Assembly: GCA_961205875.1 (NCBI GenBank)
Contig: OY540818.1
Coordinates: 10,948,761 to 11,012,760, forward strand
Reading direction: 5' to 3'
DNA: 64,000 nucleotides
Origin: Sialis fuliginosa
Lineage: Eukaryota; Arthropoda; Insecta; Megaloptera; Sialidae
Numbering within the stretch: position 1 is the first letter of the stretch; every line of letters starts with the position of its first letter. Made by a program: the position numbers and the translations under genes. Below are positions 37,680 to 50,029 of the stretch, piece after piece. The notes under the pieces were generated by a model. That model had not been told where the DNA came from. It saw nothing but the letters and a program-made list of their open reading frames with translations, and made no database searches.

Positions 37680-37950
37680 TTTTGAACGCGTAGTCGGAAT
37701 TGATTTTAGTTGACGGATTTGGAATCAGCGCTTCAAAATCTATATAATGACATGTATAATACTTTAAAACTCGAAAAAAAAAATTTCACGAAAAATCGAA
37801 AAAATTCTAAGGGGTATACCTAAAAAAATGTCAATTTTTGGCCAAAATTTTTTTGTCGGATTTTAAAGTATTATACATGTCATTATATAGATTTTGACAC
37901 GCTGATTTCAAATCCGTCAACTAAAATTAATTCCGTCCACGCGTTCAAAA
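37680..37950. mobile_element. foldback repeat with 86-bp arms
   Basis: The left arm 37684-37769 and right arm 37861-37946 are reverse complements with 6 mismatches in 86 and no gaps, and pairing extends a few bases outward. Shared blocks include TTTTAGTTGACGGATTTG and TATATAATGACATGTATAAT. The 91-bp spacer is A/T-rich. No target duplication is obvious and no coding sequence exists. If transcribed it would form a long hairpin. Confidence 0.75.
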
Positions 37951-39734
37951 GTTATGGCCTTTTTTCTCCATTTCATTTAGTTACTTTATAAATATATAAG
38001 AATTTATTTAAAAAAGTAAAAGTTTGAACTTAAGGTGTTTCATAACTAGTTTTTTTTTTGTTAATAGAAGGGGGAGGATTGACAAAAAATGCTTCCCTTA
38101 TTAAAAATTTCACGCCTCGCCACTGTTCTATATAAATTTATTAAATCGAACGAAATCTATTAAAGATTATAAATATTAGTTATAATATATACCTACGTGA
38201 TGTGTTTCAGTGATAATTTACAGCAAATAATATATTTCTAATGATCATTACTAACTTGACATAAAAACGAAATTAAAAATGGTTATTTGTTGGTAAAGAT
38301 TCAGGACAGAATTTTTCTTTTCATACACATATGTATGTACTATATAACTAAAAACTCAAAGACATTTTTTTAAACTCTTCTAGTATGAACAAAATCAATT
38401 TTTTTTAAAATGCAATAGTTAGTACGAAGAGTCTAGTAGAATTTTATTTTCAGCTTTTTAGTCAGTTTTAAAAAGGCAAATTAAATTGTCCCTGAACCAA
38501 AAATATGAGATTAAATACTAAGTCATACCCCCCCCCCCCATCGCAGAAAGCTATCTACGCCACTGGCTATATATGTCTAGTTCCGAAATCATTTTTTTCT
38601 TTTTTATAAAATATTCTAAATCTAGCACATTTTTAATTTAGAAAATAGCTCCAGTTACATTTACAGTTAGCTGATTCTTTTTCAAGTTAGGTCTCTGTTA
38701 TGCGTTGTAAAAACAGTAATTTTACAGTGAAAGATTCACTTAAAAGACCAAATTATTTTTTCTTTATTGCTAATAATTGTTTGGCAAATAAACAATATTT
38801 AAAAAAAAATATTATTTCCTAATTCATACAATAATAATAAAATCAATACTCTAACCCAAATTTTCATCAAACAATGTTGATTGTATTTGGGAAGTTTTAT
38901 GAAGCGGCACAATTTTTTTATGTGATAACTTTGAATATAACTCAACTTATCTTGCAAAAAAATATTTTTTTAATTTATAGCAATTACTATATACTTAACG
39001 TGCAAAATTCCTCCATGGCAAAATCCGTTGAATAAAATCACCTGGGTGTATCAAGAGTTACTTTTGAGATTTAAATTATGCCAGCTTTAAAAATTTTTTA
39101 AATACTTTTTTTTGTGCAAGTTAATCTAAACAATGGCCAGTTAAAAAATTGCATAAGTTCGATGAAAAATTACTTTATGTGAATTTAATCCAGCTTCAAA
39201 TTAAATTTACATTTGAATTATGACATTGTGATAAAAATTGAATGAATAAATGTTTAATATAAGTTTTATTTATTTTTTTAAAATTTTTTTTAAAAATTAT
39301 TGGCCATCGGGCGTAGCCCCTCAGCCAGACTTGAACTGTAGTGTAAATATAAGTTATATTTGATGTTTATAACTTATATAATTTGTAACGCTAATTTCAC
39401 CCAATTTTCATTGAATTATATATTTCCGTTTTTATAAGCGTTACAAAATATACTATATTTATTTTTTGGGAAAGATTATTATTTTTCAACCACTGTGCAC
39501 TAGTTTGATCTTACTGTAACTGAAAGAGTATACAAAATTATGAAAATTTTGTATTATAGATTTTTTAAAATCTTCATTAATTTCAGAGTTATTTGAATTA
39601 TACGATTATTTTGCACTTTTTCAAATGGGTATTTTACCCCCTTAAACCGTTTTACACAGCTAAAATAATTGTTTTCTTACTTAACCATATACAAAAAATT
39701 TTTCTGAAGGTAAAATAGAAATAGATAATTTAAA
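37951..39734. other. gene desert with a CAGTGGCGTA-type right end
   Basis: CTATCTACGCCACTGG at about 38552-38567, preceded by a C-run, is the right end of the element family seen at 6150 and 30420; a left partner is not clear. Otherwise AT-rich, no gene seen. Confidence 0.35.
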
Positions 39735-39975
39735 ACCACCCCTGCAGAGTGTCACATTTTGGCGGACACACGTCACACTGACGGGGGCCGCACAACACAC
39801 ACACACAACTATCACGGGCGGCTGTGACACAGCTTGCGCATGCGTACTCCCGTGCTATCGCCAGCGTCTCTATCGGCGACCCCAGTACTCATGGCCACCG
39901 GCGCCGCAGCTGCTGCTCAGTCACCGTCTTGACGCCGGCACGCGCGTACTTGTCCATACCGAAACCTTTAACCGA
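39735..39975. promoter_or_regulatory. GC-rich CpG island with opposed mini-ORFs
   Basis: About 240 bp is strongly GC-rich, unlike its neighbours, with a (CA)n tract and many CpG and GCGC words. The plus strand holds ATG 39891 to TGA 39932 (13 residues, MATGAAAAAQSPS). The minus strand holds ATG 39957 to TGA 39889 (22 residues, starting MDKYARAGVKTVTEQQ). The composition suggests a promoter, 5' exon or enhancer of an unseen gene. It is the most conspicuous island in the desert; its role is inferred from composition only. Confidence 0.35.
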
Positions 39976-42900
39976 ACGTACATAATATATGTGTGTGCGT
40001 GTTTGTGTACTTGTAACTTTAATGTGTTTGTGTATGTGAATTGATTAATTAAGTAATAATAAGTAATTAGTATAAGATAAAAGTTAATGTGTTGTTTGTA
40101 GGTTGTGTTAGTGTACATATACGTATATTTATATATATGTATGGACATTGTTTTGGTTTTTTGTTTTCCAGTATTGCTACAAATTGACAAAGGTACATAT
40201 GGTATTTTAAATTTGTGTTTGTTTTTCATGAAATGCTGTTTCTTCTATTATCAAATAGATATTGATCTACTTATTAAAAAAATAAATTATGTATCAGCAT
40301 TCATATCTATCTAATATTTTTAAATTAATCAATATATCTATTAAATTATAGAGGAACTAGTGTTTTATAAATAAATATAAAGGTATAATGATTAGACCCA
40401 TAAACTTCAACCGCCGAAACGTCAACCTTATATGAGAAATATAGCAATGATTTTTGTGTAGTTTTTATTTATTTTTAGATTTTGCGATAGGTATCTGTTT
40501 CCATAATTGATATAAGTTATTATTCTCTGAAGCACTATGAAAAGCTTATCAAAATATTATCAAATATGTTGCCAGTATCTTCTAGGTATGACACATATCA
40601 AATATAAATATAACAAGGAAAATAAGGATTTTAAGAAAACCTATTGGTTATATTTTTAGTATTCTGATAATTAGAAGTATATTTTTCTCTCTAATAGGCA
40701 TTGAGCTATAATAATGCTGCGTTAAAAATGTTAATAAAGACTTGTTAATTTCAAGTATATTTGTTAATCGTAAAAAGTAATTTTTTTAATAAAGAAACTT
40801 AATAATCATATAAAATAGCTTTAAAAAAGCTCTAAGATATTATCAGAACATAAAAGTAATATACTACATAATAAAAACAAAGAAAAAATTGACACTACCA
40901 CCCTTTTATTATAGTTGTAAAAATGCAAATTGGGCTTATTATGAATTAAGAAATTTATTTATGTTGATTTTATGATTGATAATATTTTTTATTATAAAGA
41001 ATTTCAAATAAAAATTTCGCTATAATTAGACTTTATTTACTTTGTTATTTTCTGTACTGTATTCTATAGACAATTTTTTTTACTTATATGAATTTTTCAG
41101 GTTCAATAAATATTCTATTAGCATTAAATATATTCAATCATAAATTATCAATTAGTTAGTTAATTTTATAATTTCTCAAAATCATGATTTTTCTGGAAAC
41201 ATTTCGACTTTACCCCAATGCATTTTAATTTTTGTTTGTTAGCTTATATAAAGAAACCGTCCTCTTTTGAGAAAATCTGACATCAGGAAATTGATATTTA
41301 ATTTTGTTATTGTTATTTTCTGTATTGTATTACATCGATGAACACTTTGATATCAATATTAGAAAACAAATGTACGCTTGCTTGCAATTATTGTATATTA
41401 TACAATTTTGTTGAAGGTACAAATACAAATAAAAAAATTAGATATGTATAGGAGACTGTCCTGTTTTTTTTAACATTTTATCCCTATGTATTCAAATGTC
41501 TCTTCATACTTAATTTTTTCATTTGATTATTAGAATTTTTGTATTTATGTGACGGATGGACTAATATATTAAATAATTATTATATATTACTGGACCGATT
41601 TTGATGAAACCTTCACCAAAGTGTTCCTTAAATTCTCTAGAGTACTACAGGTTACATAAAATCACGCTATCGCTCAAAAGAGCTGAGCAGTGATTAAATT
41701 AGTTGCACGAGTCGAAAAAAATGAGTGCGCGGATCATTTAATTAACACGTACTCTGGCCTAAAATAAAAAATAGATTCAACATTTCGAATGACCGTTTTG
41801 TAGAGTTCAATTTGTTCTACAAGAAAGTCTGTAAGAGCATATATGTATCTAATATTAATATATCAGACACTGCAGAAGTTTTTTGTATAAAACACGAGCC
41901 TTGTCAAACGTCAATTCTATATTAAACTCGCATTATCTCATTAACGGCATAAATGACATAAAAATTGTTTTCAGATTTAAATAGTTCATTTATCACCAAT
42001 CATTTTGATGTATATAACCATCGATTTAGGTAATATAGAGACCTCAAGAAATAAGAAAATATCAGAGTTAAAAAATAAAAATACATAGGCACTTAATATT
42101 TCAAGGAACAAGTTTGTGCAGGTTTCATCAAAATATTTTTATAGCTATAGTAGTTTTTGTTTACGTAATTTATAAATTTATAACAAACATTTAATTTATA
42201 TCTGTTTGATTTTATATACGGGTACAGTCGGGGGGTGAGGAATTGGCGAGAATTTAATATAAAATATCGGTATGGAGAACCATACATGACTTCTATGTTC
42301 CATAATATTTTTTTTAATATTTCAAATATTTTTTATTAATATAAATTTTTTTCTTTTTCTCATTTTTTGATTTGAGGAGGGGGCATGTGGCTCATAAACC
42401 TTCCCCCAACATTTTTTTTTTGTTAATTTTAATTTGTATTAATTTGTTAAGTTTTTTTGGGGGGTTGTGTGGGGTGAGGGGAGCATGATCAATATACCTC
42501 TCCCTCTCCCAAATTATTGTATTATTATTTTCATGTTCCGAAAAAAATGGAAGTATTTTTTAAATTTACTTTAGTATAATTTCTTCTTTTTTCTTTTTTT
42601 TGGGGGGGGGGATTATTTCTAAAACCCTTTATCCGATTAACACCAAAATAAATAGGTCTGGAGTACTCACTGAGATAAACATTTTCCCCAAAAATAATTA
42701 AAATCGGTGCATTTTTATTTTTATCGTGAACGAAAGAAAATTTTACATCAGACACATGCACAACCATTATGCGGAAATTAACTTTTCTTTAAGTTTTGAA
42801 GATAGTACAATCAGAATCTGCTCCTATCTCGGATACGATTTTTCGATTGTATTACAATATTTCCATTTCCTTCGGAACATAGAAGTGAAAATTATGGTTC

Positions 42901-43146
42901 CTACTTATTTTTTAGTGTAGATTGCAAATTAATAACATAGTTTTGTTTCATTTTATGTTCTATAGATTTGTTATTAGTATTAGGTAGAACATTTTATATT
43001 CGGTTCACAATGTCGTTAAAAAAATGTGAATACTAAAAATGTAACTCACATTTTAAATGTTTTTCTTGATTAACCGAAAATTTAAGTGGAAGGACTCTTC
43101 TTTTGGAAATAAGCTCTATAAATGATAGTTTATAAAAGAAAGATTA
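39976..43146. other. gene desert, AT-rich, simple tracts
   Basis: (TG)n/(TA)n tracts follow the GC island to about 40145. ACTGGACCGATTTTGATGAA at about 41589 resembles the core of repeat family B. G-runs lie at 42458-42470 and 42600-42612. No gene is recognised. Confidence 0.35.
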
Positions 43147-43301
43147 GGGTCAATCCAGACTATCGAACCGGTCTCGCTCCAATGAAATATAAATAAACAA
43201 TAAACAATGAAATCATTCACTCTCCGATACAGTATTACTATACTGAATATTTGACTGGAGCAAGACCGGACCGAGACCGTATCTATAGTCTGGATCGACC
43301 C
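43147..43301. mobile_element. MITE, AGGGTCGATCC family, copy 2
   Basis: The left end GGGTCAATCCAGACTATCGA and right end TAGTCTGGATCGACCC are inverted. The interior AATGAAATCATTCAC and TACTGAATATTTGA(C/T)TGGAG match copy 1 at 25801. The left arm lacks about 15 bases present in copy 1. The flanks read TTA on both sides (or TA if the terminal A/T is counted as part of the element). Confidence 0.7.
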
Positions 43302-43379
43302 TTAATTTTAAACATTATTTTTTCGAATGTTTATTGTTCATTAAACTCTATCCGATAAGAATACTTACAATTGATAACA

Positions 43380-43560
43380 AGAGACGCGCACAGAAACTTT
43401 GTAGCGCGCGGCTGCTTGCAGTATTTGAACCGCACAGACCGGTCGGCAAGTTGTTCTTGAATGTAATTTTAACAATGTCATCACGTCTGCCACAGGGACG
43501 TAACATGTAGCCGGGTGGTAAGGACGTGGAATGGGTCTAGACTACTTCGAAAGTCTATGG
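43380..43560 (+). promoter_or_regulatory. GC-rich island, possible 5' exon with splice donor
   Basis: GC-rich words (ACGCGCACAG, GTAGCGCGCGGCTGCTTGC, CCGCACAGACCGGTCGGC) precede AGCCGGGTG|GTAAGG, a good donor at 43517/43518. This fits a non-coding first exon on the plus strand, but no TATA box or downstream exon is recognised. Confidence 0.22.
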
Positions 43561-45002
43561 GTTTCTTCGTGTTGGTACATATTTTGTTTATCTTATTTTC
43601 TCCGTTCTTGATTTTTATTGTTTTAGTGAATTGTGCAGTTTTAATGAGCAAATTGATTTAATTAATTAATTAATTGATTAATTTGAGTTAAAGTTATTCG
43701 ATATTGCTACAATTTTTCTGTTAAATTCTTTTTAAGGCTTTTGCGGTACTATGACATAAATCTTCTTGGTATTCTTTATTCTTTCAACTTTTCATGATAT
43801 GTTTCATCGTCTTTCAAAAGTTTTAAAAGTAAGTAAAGATTTTTGTTGATATAATTAAAATGCTACCAACTATTTGTTCTCATATATTTTTTGTCGTATT
43901 TTTTAAATCCTATTAATCTCATTCTGTTGTCTGTTTGTCCATCTGCCACAGCAAAATATCTCGTAATCTGTATAAGTTAGAAACTTGAAATTTTAATTTA
44001 ACATTAATCGCCCTCAGACGTATATGAAAAAAATTGAGAATTTTTTCGAAGATTAAAGTGAGTAATTTGTTTTTACACTTATAAGGTAATTGTAGAATTT
44101 GTATTAATCAAAACTCCATCCTTGTTATGTTTTGAACTTTAGATAGAACATTTTATATGCCATCTTCTATATTAATAAATAGGTATTTTTTTTTAAATTT
44201 ATTTGGTGATACTAATTACTATAAAAATTCACATTTGTTATAGTAAAATTGATTATTTTATAAAAGTTGGTGATAAATAAAAATTGCTTTAAAAAACTTG
44301 ATTTTTACTACTCAATTTCAGAAACCAAAACGATCAACTACATTTATTGTCGTTTTCTAATGCTTATAAATATATATCACATTTGATAATATATTTTTTT
44401 GTTCATTCTAAATGTATTGCAATTGATAATAAATATGTTTACTCTTATAACTATAATATCATTTAAACAACTCTTAAACAAATAAATTTGCTACCCCTCT
44501 TTTCGGTAAATTATAAAATATTACAAAAAAGTTGAACGTACATTAAAAATAAAATGTAAGGAACCATATTACATCCATTTATTTCAAAGTGTGGAGGTTC
44601 TAATGAAATTGTGTGAAATGCAATTGGTCGCCTCGTCAAGAAGGTCATGGATATTAGCTGTGCTCTGTTAATGAATGCGCCTTGAGCGTAGTGTTTTTTT
44701 TATTTGTAGTTATTTTAAGGCCTTACGTTACCGATGGTGTCATTTAATCATTCCAAGTTTTTGTGTGGTACATTTTTAATCAGTTTTTTTAATGAAATAA
44801 AATGTTTGGCATTGAGAGATGTTAATTTGATAATTGTTAAATTAAATAAACAATTTATCACGATCGTTGGTAAGATATTAGTTAAATGTTTTTAATTATT
44901 TGTAGAGAATGTTATTACCTATTTAATTAATTTATTAATTGTTTTAAATATGTTTAATAAATGTTATAGAAAATATTATGAACATAATTTTTGTTTTTTA
45001 GG
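43561..45002. other. gene desert, no gene seen
   Basis: AT-rich sequence. Text at 43930-44040 (GTCTGTTTGTCCATCTGCCA, ATATCTCGTAATCTG) loosely recalls the repeat family B layout, but too weakly to call. No open frames of interest. Confidence 0.3.
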
Positions 45003-45110
45003 TAAGTTGATGAAAATTACAAAAAAGAAGCCAGTTAATCACAAAAACAATAAACCTTGCTCTTAATGCGGCCATAACTATTGCCAGTACCTTTTATGTT
45101 TTCCATGAAA
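45003..45110 (+). repeat. dispersed repeat, copy 1 of a diverged pair
   Basis: GATGAAAATTACAAAAAAG, CCAGTTAATCAC, ACCTTGCTCTTAATGCGGCC and ACTATTGCCAGTACCTTTTA align with CATGAGAATTACAAAAAAG.., ACCTTGATCTTAAAGGGGCC and ACTGGTGCTAGTTCTTTATT at 63538-63625. Confidence 0.45.
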
Positions 45111-45496
45111 AACGTTTAAATATAACAGGAAATATAATAAACCATAAATCATTTTTCATTTGCAATTTTGGAATTTATGAAAATATCAATCTTTTATATG
45201 CGGATGTTCCGATTATAATTGATATTTCCAAGAACCTTACTCGCAAATTTAATATCAGTTGATGTTTTGATAGTTTAGTTATTTTCATTATATACAGAAA
45301 CTGTAAAATTTCCATTTCACATATATTAAATTCTGTTTAATTCACACATAATAATATTGATGTTTATTTTAGCATTATATTACATTAATCTATTTTTAGT
45401 TATTTCTATAAGCGTAGGTGTTTACCCTTTATAATCGGTTGGTTGGTAATATTGGTAATGCTTTACTAATCATTGTGCTTTGTGTTAAGTCCTTTA

Positions 45497-45710
45497 TTCC
45501 ATGAATATAATGCAGGGTTAAATAACTTAGTTTGTTTAAAATATTTGAGTTGAGTTATAAATAATAAAAGTAAATACGACTTACTTTTTGGAATGCAAAT
45601 TTGTTCCATGAATATAAAACAGAGTTAAAAAACTTATTGTTTAAAATATTTGAGTTTAGTTATAAATAATAAAAGTCGAAACCAATTACTTTTTGGAATG
45701 CAAACTATAG
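45497..45710 (+). repeat. 107-bp tandem duplication
   Basis: Units 45497-45603 and 45604-45710 both begin TTCCATGAATATAA, contain GTTTAAAATATTTGAGTT and ATAAATAATAAAAGT, and end TTTTTGGAATGCAAA. A handful of substitutions and small indels separate them. Confidence 0.75.
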
Positions 45711-48700
45711 GAAATGTTTTTTTCTTTCCATCAGATAACAAAAATAATTTTTTGGTAAATTTTTGTGAATCTGTGGCAAAATAGCTGAAACCTGTCAAAA
45801 AGGGGTGGAAAAATGATGTTATATTTACCAGAAACAGCTACACTAACTTGATTGTTTTTTTTTTAACATGGTGTTTTATATAAAATAACGAAGTTGTATG
45901 TAGTTTCGTTTTTGTAACTTTGTAAAAAAATAATAAGTTTGCATTTTTATAAATAATAAAAAAGAACATTCTTTTCCTACTTTTTTTCTATTGATGAAAA
46001 TAAAAAAGATATTTTTTACAAACGAATCAATGAATAAATTATTGTAAATCTAAATGGAAAGATTGCAAAATAACGCATGGTTTGAAATGACAACTATAAT
46101 TAATTAGAAAGAATAAACCTACTTAGCTATTACGGGATTTCTTTGACAATCTGTGTTTGACATGTTGTGGGAAATCAGCTTTCTTCAGGACACATTATAT
46201 TGATAATTTTGAACCTTGAAAATAAGTAAAAATTTAACAAGAAGTATGACAGAAATATTTTTTTGTTTGAAATAATAAAAACATACTAATTAATATAAAA
46301 TTGTTTTACGTTTGCTAAAAAAAATTATATTGATTTATTAAAAAATGCGGGAAGTTTTAATCTGGTCCTATAAACCTTTTATTAATTTAAATTAATTCGA
46401 AACTAACTAAACTGTTAAAATCCCAGTTTTACGCTTGAAAAATCAGTGAATTTAAATCTTGTTTTTTCCGTATCCAATTGTAGAAAGTTCCTCAGATTAC
46501 TGAAAAATAAATTAAGTAATGAGATGTAGGTTTCGATATTAGAACTTTAATTTCTATATGAATTAAATAAATAATAATCACGTTGGCTTCCGAAAAATAT
46601 ACCGTCAAAAATATTCTAAATATATATACACAAATAAATCGAAAAAGGTTGGAAATAAATAGTTATTTTTTAAATTTAATCCCATATAAGGTGTAAAAAA
46701 AATGTCGTTTCCGACGTCTCGATTAATTAACAAAGGTTGCACAGTTATCTTAAGATTTAGGATAGTTTTTAATTTTGTAAGGAGCAGGCGAACAAAAAAA
46801 AGTTCAGAACCGTTTGTGTAAAGGACAAAAGGACATGAATAGACCAGGACAAAGATGGGGAGATTAGAAGCAGAGAATCTGTTGTGACCTTCTTACTTTA
46901 TATGTATTATATAATATACATACCTACAGAAGCATTGTTTTGGCTAGCCGCCATATAATAATGAAGAAATTTGGTGTGGTCTACATGTGATTTTTTAAAG
47001 CAATAATTAGGGACGCAGGAATTTATTTAGTCAGAAATATGAATAGTTGAATTTAATATAAAATATTCAAAATTTATCAGAATCTTAAACGAACAGAAAA
47101 AATCACCATCTTAAAAATAGAGAATGTATACTCTAATGTATTTTTTATCTTTAAAATGATTTTTTTCAAACATTAAAAAATTTCCCTGCACACATCAAAA
47201 TGGTCAGGAAGAACAAGGGAACGTGAAAACAAAACTATTTTGTTAACTTGTGCAATTTCTCGACGAATATATGTTTACATTGACATAAATATGAATGTTA
47301 GATTTATGGTCTCACAAATTTTAATGCGGTTTTCACCAATAGATAATTAATTTTTCGGAGCAAGTTTTTAGCTATTTTTTTTAATATTGCTGGTTTTATT
47401 AAACAATTGAATTAGTTTCTAATAAAAAACAACAATAAGATTTTAGTGCTACCATTTGCCAAAGAATTAAAATTATTTATTTTTTCATGGCGGAAATCGA
47501 TTATATAAGTCTTTGAGAACACATACAAACAGTTGTATAAATTTGGTTCAAATCAGTGTACAGGCTGTAATTTTGAGTAAACTTTTTTTTATCTTTAAAT
47601 TTTTTGTCGATCAGTTAAACCCGATTTAGTAAAAAATATAGCTAAATATAAACAATGTTAATTTGTAAAAAAATTGATTATTTAATAGCTGCTAACTAAT
47701 AAAATACTTATTCAGTAACCCAGAAAACCCTTAATAAGGTATTAGCTGAGATACAAATTGTGCCAAGCTGAGATATGAATTATTCAACTTATTTGTTAAT
47801 TTATCAATTTTAATTGACATTTTCGATGATTTTTTAATCATTTTTTATGAGGAGAGAGGGCGGAAAAATAAATCTCACCCAGGGCGCCAGATTTGCTAAG
47901 GCCGGCACTGTATGTATATATTAAAGGACCGCGTACTTATATACATATGTATGTATGACTGTATGTATTACATAACAATTTGGCTATTTTTAGATCAAAC
48001 GTTTTAATACTAACGATTCTGAAAGTGTATTTTAATTCGATAACGTTAATAATGTAAAGAACCTTTCTTCAACATCACGTCCCATGTTGATTTAAACATT
48101 TTTCATGTTCATTGTAAAGTTCCAAAGGATATGTCGGGTCTTTTATATATCAAATAATTTTAGATACGCTATTGACTCAAGAATAATTAGGATAAATATG
48201 AATACATCTTTTGATCCTACTTTATTACAATCAAAAGAATTTTGTTGGACAAAATATTGTTTTAAATTTAATTTTGAAAGTATGTCGATTGTGATGGTCT
48301 GATATATTTTTGGCTGACAAATTAATGAAATATATAAAATTAATTAAAATTTGTTATTGCGTATCCAACTAGAAATGTTGACTTTTTACTTTTATATATG
48401 GCCATATGTAAGAAATATAGTAAAAGAAAAAAAGCCGATTTTTTTTTCGATTCGGTAATGATATTTGTGTGTCGGATGGTCCATAGATGCTGTAATTCAA
48501 AAACGGTTGAATTTTTATATTTAGAAAATTATATATTTGAAAACAATCTTACAACCGGAAAAGGATGTTTACTCTTGTCAATTATTGAATTTTGCCAAAT
48601 ATTTTTGAAACTGTGCGTGTTAAAAAAAATTGGTTTTTTATAAAAATTGTATAGAATATTATTATTTATAATTTGCATTCCATCTGTCATGTATTTTGTA

Positions 48701-49880
48701 TTGTTTTTATTTTATTTTAACCATAAGAATAAAATTCGTGCAATAGACATAATGTTTTATAAAACAAAATTTCATATATTTCTAATGGAGTACTCTAGTA
48801 CGGAAAAACGTATCTACATAATTCCGTTGATCCGTTTATGATCCGTATTATCAGACATAATGACAATTTCGGTCTGGAAAATTGTTTTATTTTCTATTAG
48901 GTCATATTTTTTATTTTAATAGTTGGTTATTAAATTTTTGTTATCTGACTTTCAAAAACTGTTCGGTTCGGGTTCTGATTGAGATAGTAAACAATTAGTG
49001 CTATTCCAATAATTTCCTTTTTGTAAGCAGGAAATTGAAAACAATAATACGAAGATAAAAAGATAATGTACCTACATTCATTTTTAAATGTCACTAATTA
49101 ATTATTAACGAACCAATCACTAATTAATCTACATTTATAATGTTTCAAGATAAGTAAACTAATGAATATACAATTTTATCAATTAACATTTTATATTAAT
49201 TATTAATAAAGCGAAGTCAATGATTCATAATATTAAAACGTGTTGATGGTTTTTTTAAGTAAAATTTCCTTTCAACTACTCATACCTTTAATTAATTATT
49301 CAATATGTTTAATTAATCAAAAACGTTTTTTGTGTTCTGCACAAGATAATAAATAAGTAATATAATTTTTCGCGGTAAACATTTGTAAAGTCTGTCCAGT
49401 GTATTCGTGTTATCCGTAATCCAAAAGGATATTTTTTGTAAATGATGAGTTATAAAAAATTTAATTAATTAATCAAATACATTTAATTAAAAATACCTTC
49501 GAAAATATGATTTGCTGGTTTATTTAACTTTTTTTCTTTGTTTCTTGGCATATTTGTTTGTTGTAATTTGTTTTGCATCTTGAAATCTTCTTGTTACATT
49601 GTTGTACGTAAAATGGGATGTTGCATCTGTGTAAGTCAGGGCAGAATTAAACAAACCGTTAAGTGGAGTGTGTGTATTTTATATAATTAATATATTTTGC
49701 AATTATTTTCCTTTTGAAATTAAATGCTTAGATATATGAATTGATTTGTAAGGAGATTTTAAGTTAGTTTAGTTAATATTTAAAAACATTAGCTTTCAAA
49801 AATATGGCGTAGAGTGTAAAATTATAAATGAAATACTGGAAAACGGAGACACTGTGATTTCTTACAATTATATAGTCACT
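45711..49880. other. gene desert, no gene seen
   Basis: AT-rich with short chance frames. AGGGCGCCAGATTTGCTAAG then GCCGGCACTG at about 47881-47910 looks like the terminus of a DNA transposon without a partner. ATGGTCCATAGATGCTGTAA at about 48476 parallels 28392. Nothing codes for a recognisable protein. Confidence 0.3.
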
Positions 49881-49884
49881 TAAA

Positions 49885-50025
49885 CTAAATATGTAGATCG
49901 TAACAGACTACAACAAAACAATGTCACTCGACACGTGTTTCGACTTCACATGAGGTCCTCATTAAAAGCCTAATATGTGTAGTTCCAGACTTCTTGTGAA
50001 GTTAAGTGACATACATATTTAGTAT
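49885..50025 (-). mobile_element. Penelope-like terminal fragment with hammerhead-like sequence
   Basis: On the minus strand, TTAATGA (49965-49959) stands where CTGATGA would be. A weak stem GACCT..AAGTC follows, then GAAACACGTGTC (49941-49930). The latter matches the GAAAC-loop-GTC part of minimal type I hammerhead ribozymes reported in Penelope-like retroelements. Outer inverted words ACTAAATATGTA and TACATATTTAGT frame it. The core has two substitutions, so it is probably inactive. Confidence 0.4.
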
Positions 50026-50029
50026 TAGT

